DNA from: Candidatus Nitrosopumilus limneticus
Lineage (GTDB): Archaea > Thermoproteota > Nitrososphaeria > Nitrososphaerales > Nitrosopumilaceae
DNA length: 64,000 nucleotides
Direction: 5' to 3'
Assembly (NCBI GenBank): GCA_022117465.1
Contig: JAHCGZ010000004.1
Span: 62,001 to 126,000 of the forward strand
In this document: positions 63,871 to 64,000 of the stretch, piece by piece
How positions within the stretch are numbered: position 1 is the stretch's first letter
Layout of the letters: every line of letters starts with the position of its first letter
Program-made: the position numbers and the translations under genes
Notes under the pieces: model-generated
Database searches by the model: none
What the model saw: the letters and a program-made list of their open reading frames with translations, nothing else
Told to the model about the DNA's origin: nothing

Positions 63871-64000
63871 TTACACACTTCGCTTAACTACGAAATCTAA
63901 TAATGCTATTAATTCTACTTTAGGAGTGCCTTTGTATTTTATCAATGATTTTTCAGATTTTTCAGCATATTTTAGAGCCTGATTTCTAACTTTCTCCTCA
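63871..64000 (-). CDS. Polyprenyl diphosphate synthase, C-terminal end (partial)
   Basis: 43 residues up to a TAA ending at 63871; the rest lies right of the window. LKYAEKSEKSLIKYKG then LIALLDFVVKR is the common end of trans-isoprenyl diphosphate synthases. Identification from a short tail only. If right, it would be the second such enzyme, probably upstream of gltX with 20 bases between. Confidence 0.55.
   Translation of the reverse strand, partial: EEKVRNQALKYAEKSEKSLIKYKGTPKVELIALLDFVVKRSV

Overview
The window is a compact, AT-rich archaeal chromosome segment, almost certainly from an ammonia-oxidising thaumarchaeon (Nitrososphaerota, Nitrosopumilaceae-like). The evidence is the gene content: archaeal replication proteins (RfcS, RfcL, GINS, MCM, Hel308), Alba, aIF6, ABCE1, Trm5 and UPF0147. 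Also present are an acyl-CoA carboxylase of the kind used in the thaumarchaeal 3-hydroxypropionate/4-hydroxybutyrate cycle and an 11-subunit complex I without NuoEFG. Genus-level assignment is inference. No insertion sequence, prophage, CRISPR array or integrase was seen, and no gene-free gap exceeds 300 bases.

Layout. 1-1.8 kb: aIF6 (cut by the window edge), two tandem ferredoxins with identical core promoters, and tRNA-Ser. 1.8-8.9 kb: divergent RfcS, then a tightly overlapping replication operon (37-codon ORF, GINS, MCM, Hel308) running into a MraY/WecA-like glycosyl-phosphate transferase. 8.9-13 kb (minus strand): a sugar-nucleotide cluster with a Trm112-like protein, a branched-chain aminotransferase, a nucleotidyltransferase and a flavin reductase. 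13-21 kb: tRNA-Ala, HEAT protein, Alba, a PEP mutase/isocitrate lyase family enzyme, a PadR regulator with its own operator, succinate dehydrogenase (sdhA-C-D-B), a DUF59 protein, argH, tRNA-Lys and tRNA-Asp. 21-31 kb: a coiled-coil protein, a HemA-like protein lacking its catalytic residues, DUF1059, a second flavin reductase, an inositol-phosphatase-like enzyme, RfcL and the biotin carboxylase operon.

31.8-42.2 kb holds the complex I operon nuoABCDHIJKMLN. 42-51 kb: a polyprenyl diphosphate synthase, tRNA-Glu, a CADD-like enzyme, tRNA-Met followed by a candidate C/D box sRNA, pyrE, a LarA-like protein, a membrane protease, a CFI-box protein, Trm5 and ABCE1. 51-57 kb: an unlinked 5S rRNA, a tiny zinc-finger protein, leucyl aminopeptidase, and a pentose-phosphate operon (transketolase N-half fused to ribulose-phosphate epimerase, transketolase C-half, transaldolase). 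57-64 kb: a repeat protein with three TGRGTG blocks, CorA, tRNA-His, small conserved proteins, Rieske, a GNAT gene broken by two homopolymer frameshifts, an FAH-family hydrolase, a GluRS-type synthetase and the end of a second polyprenyl synthase.

How the genes work together: complex I and succinate dehydrogenase feed the quinone pool, and the paired ferredoxins are plausible carriers. The carboxylase supplies CO2 fixation and the pentose operon rearranges sugars without an oxidative branch. Most operon-leading genes have an A/T-rich box about 26-30 bases before the start codon, which implies leaderless transcripts. Several operon-internal genes have clear Shine-Dalgarno sequences.

The most unusual items are the HemA-like protein without its Cys and His, the transketolase-epimerase fusion, the C/D sRNA after tRNA-Met, and several tiny ORFs.
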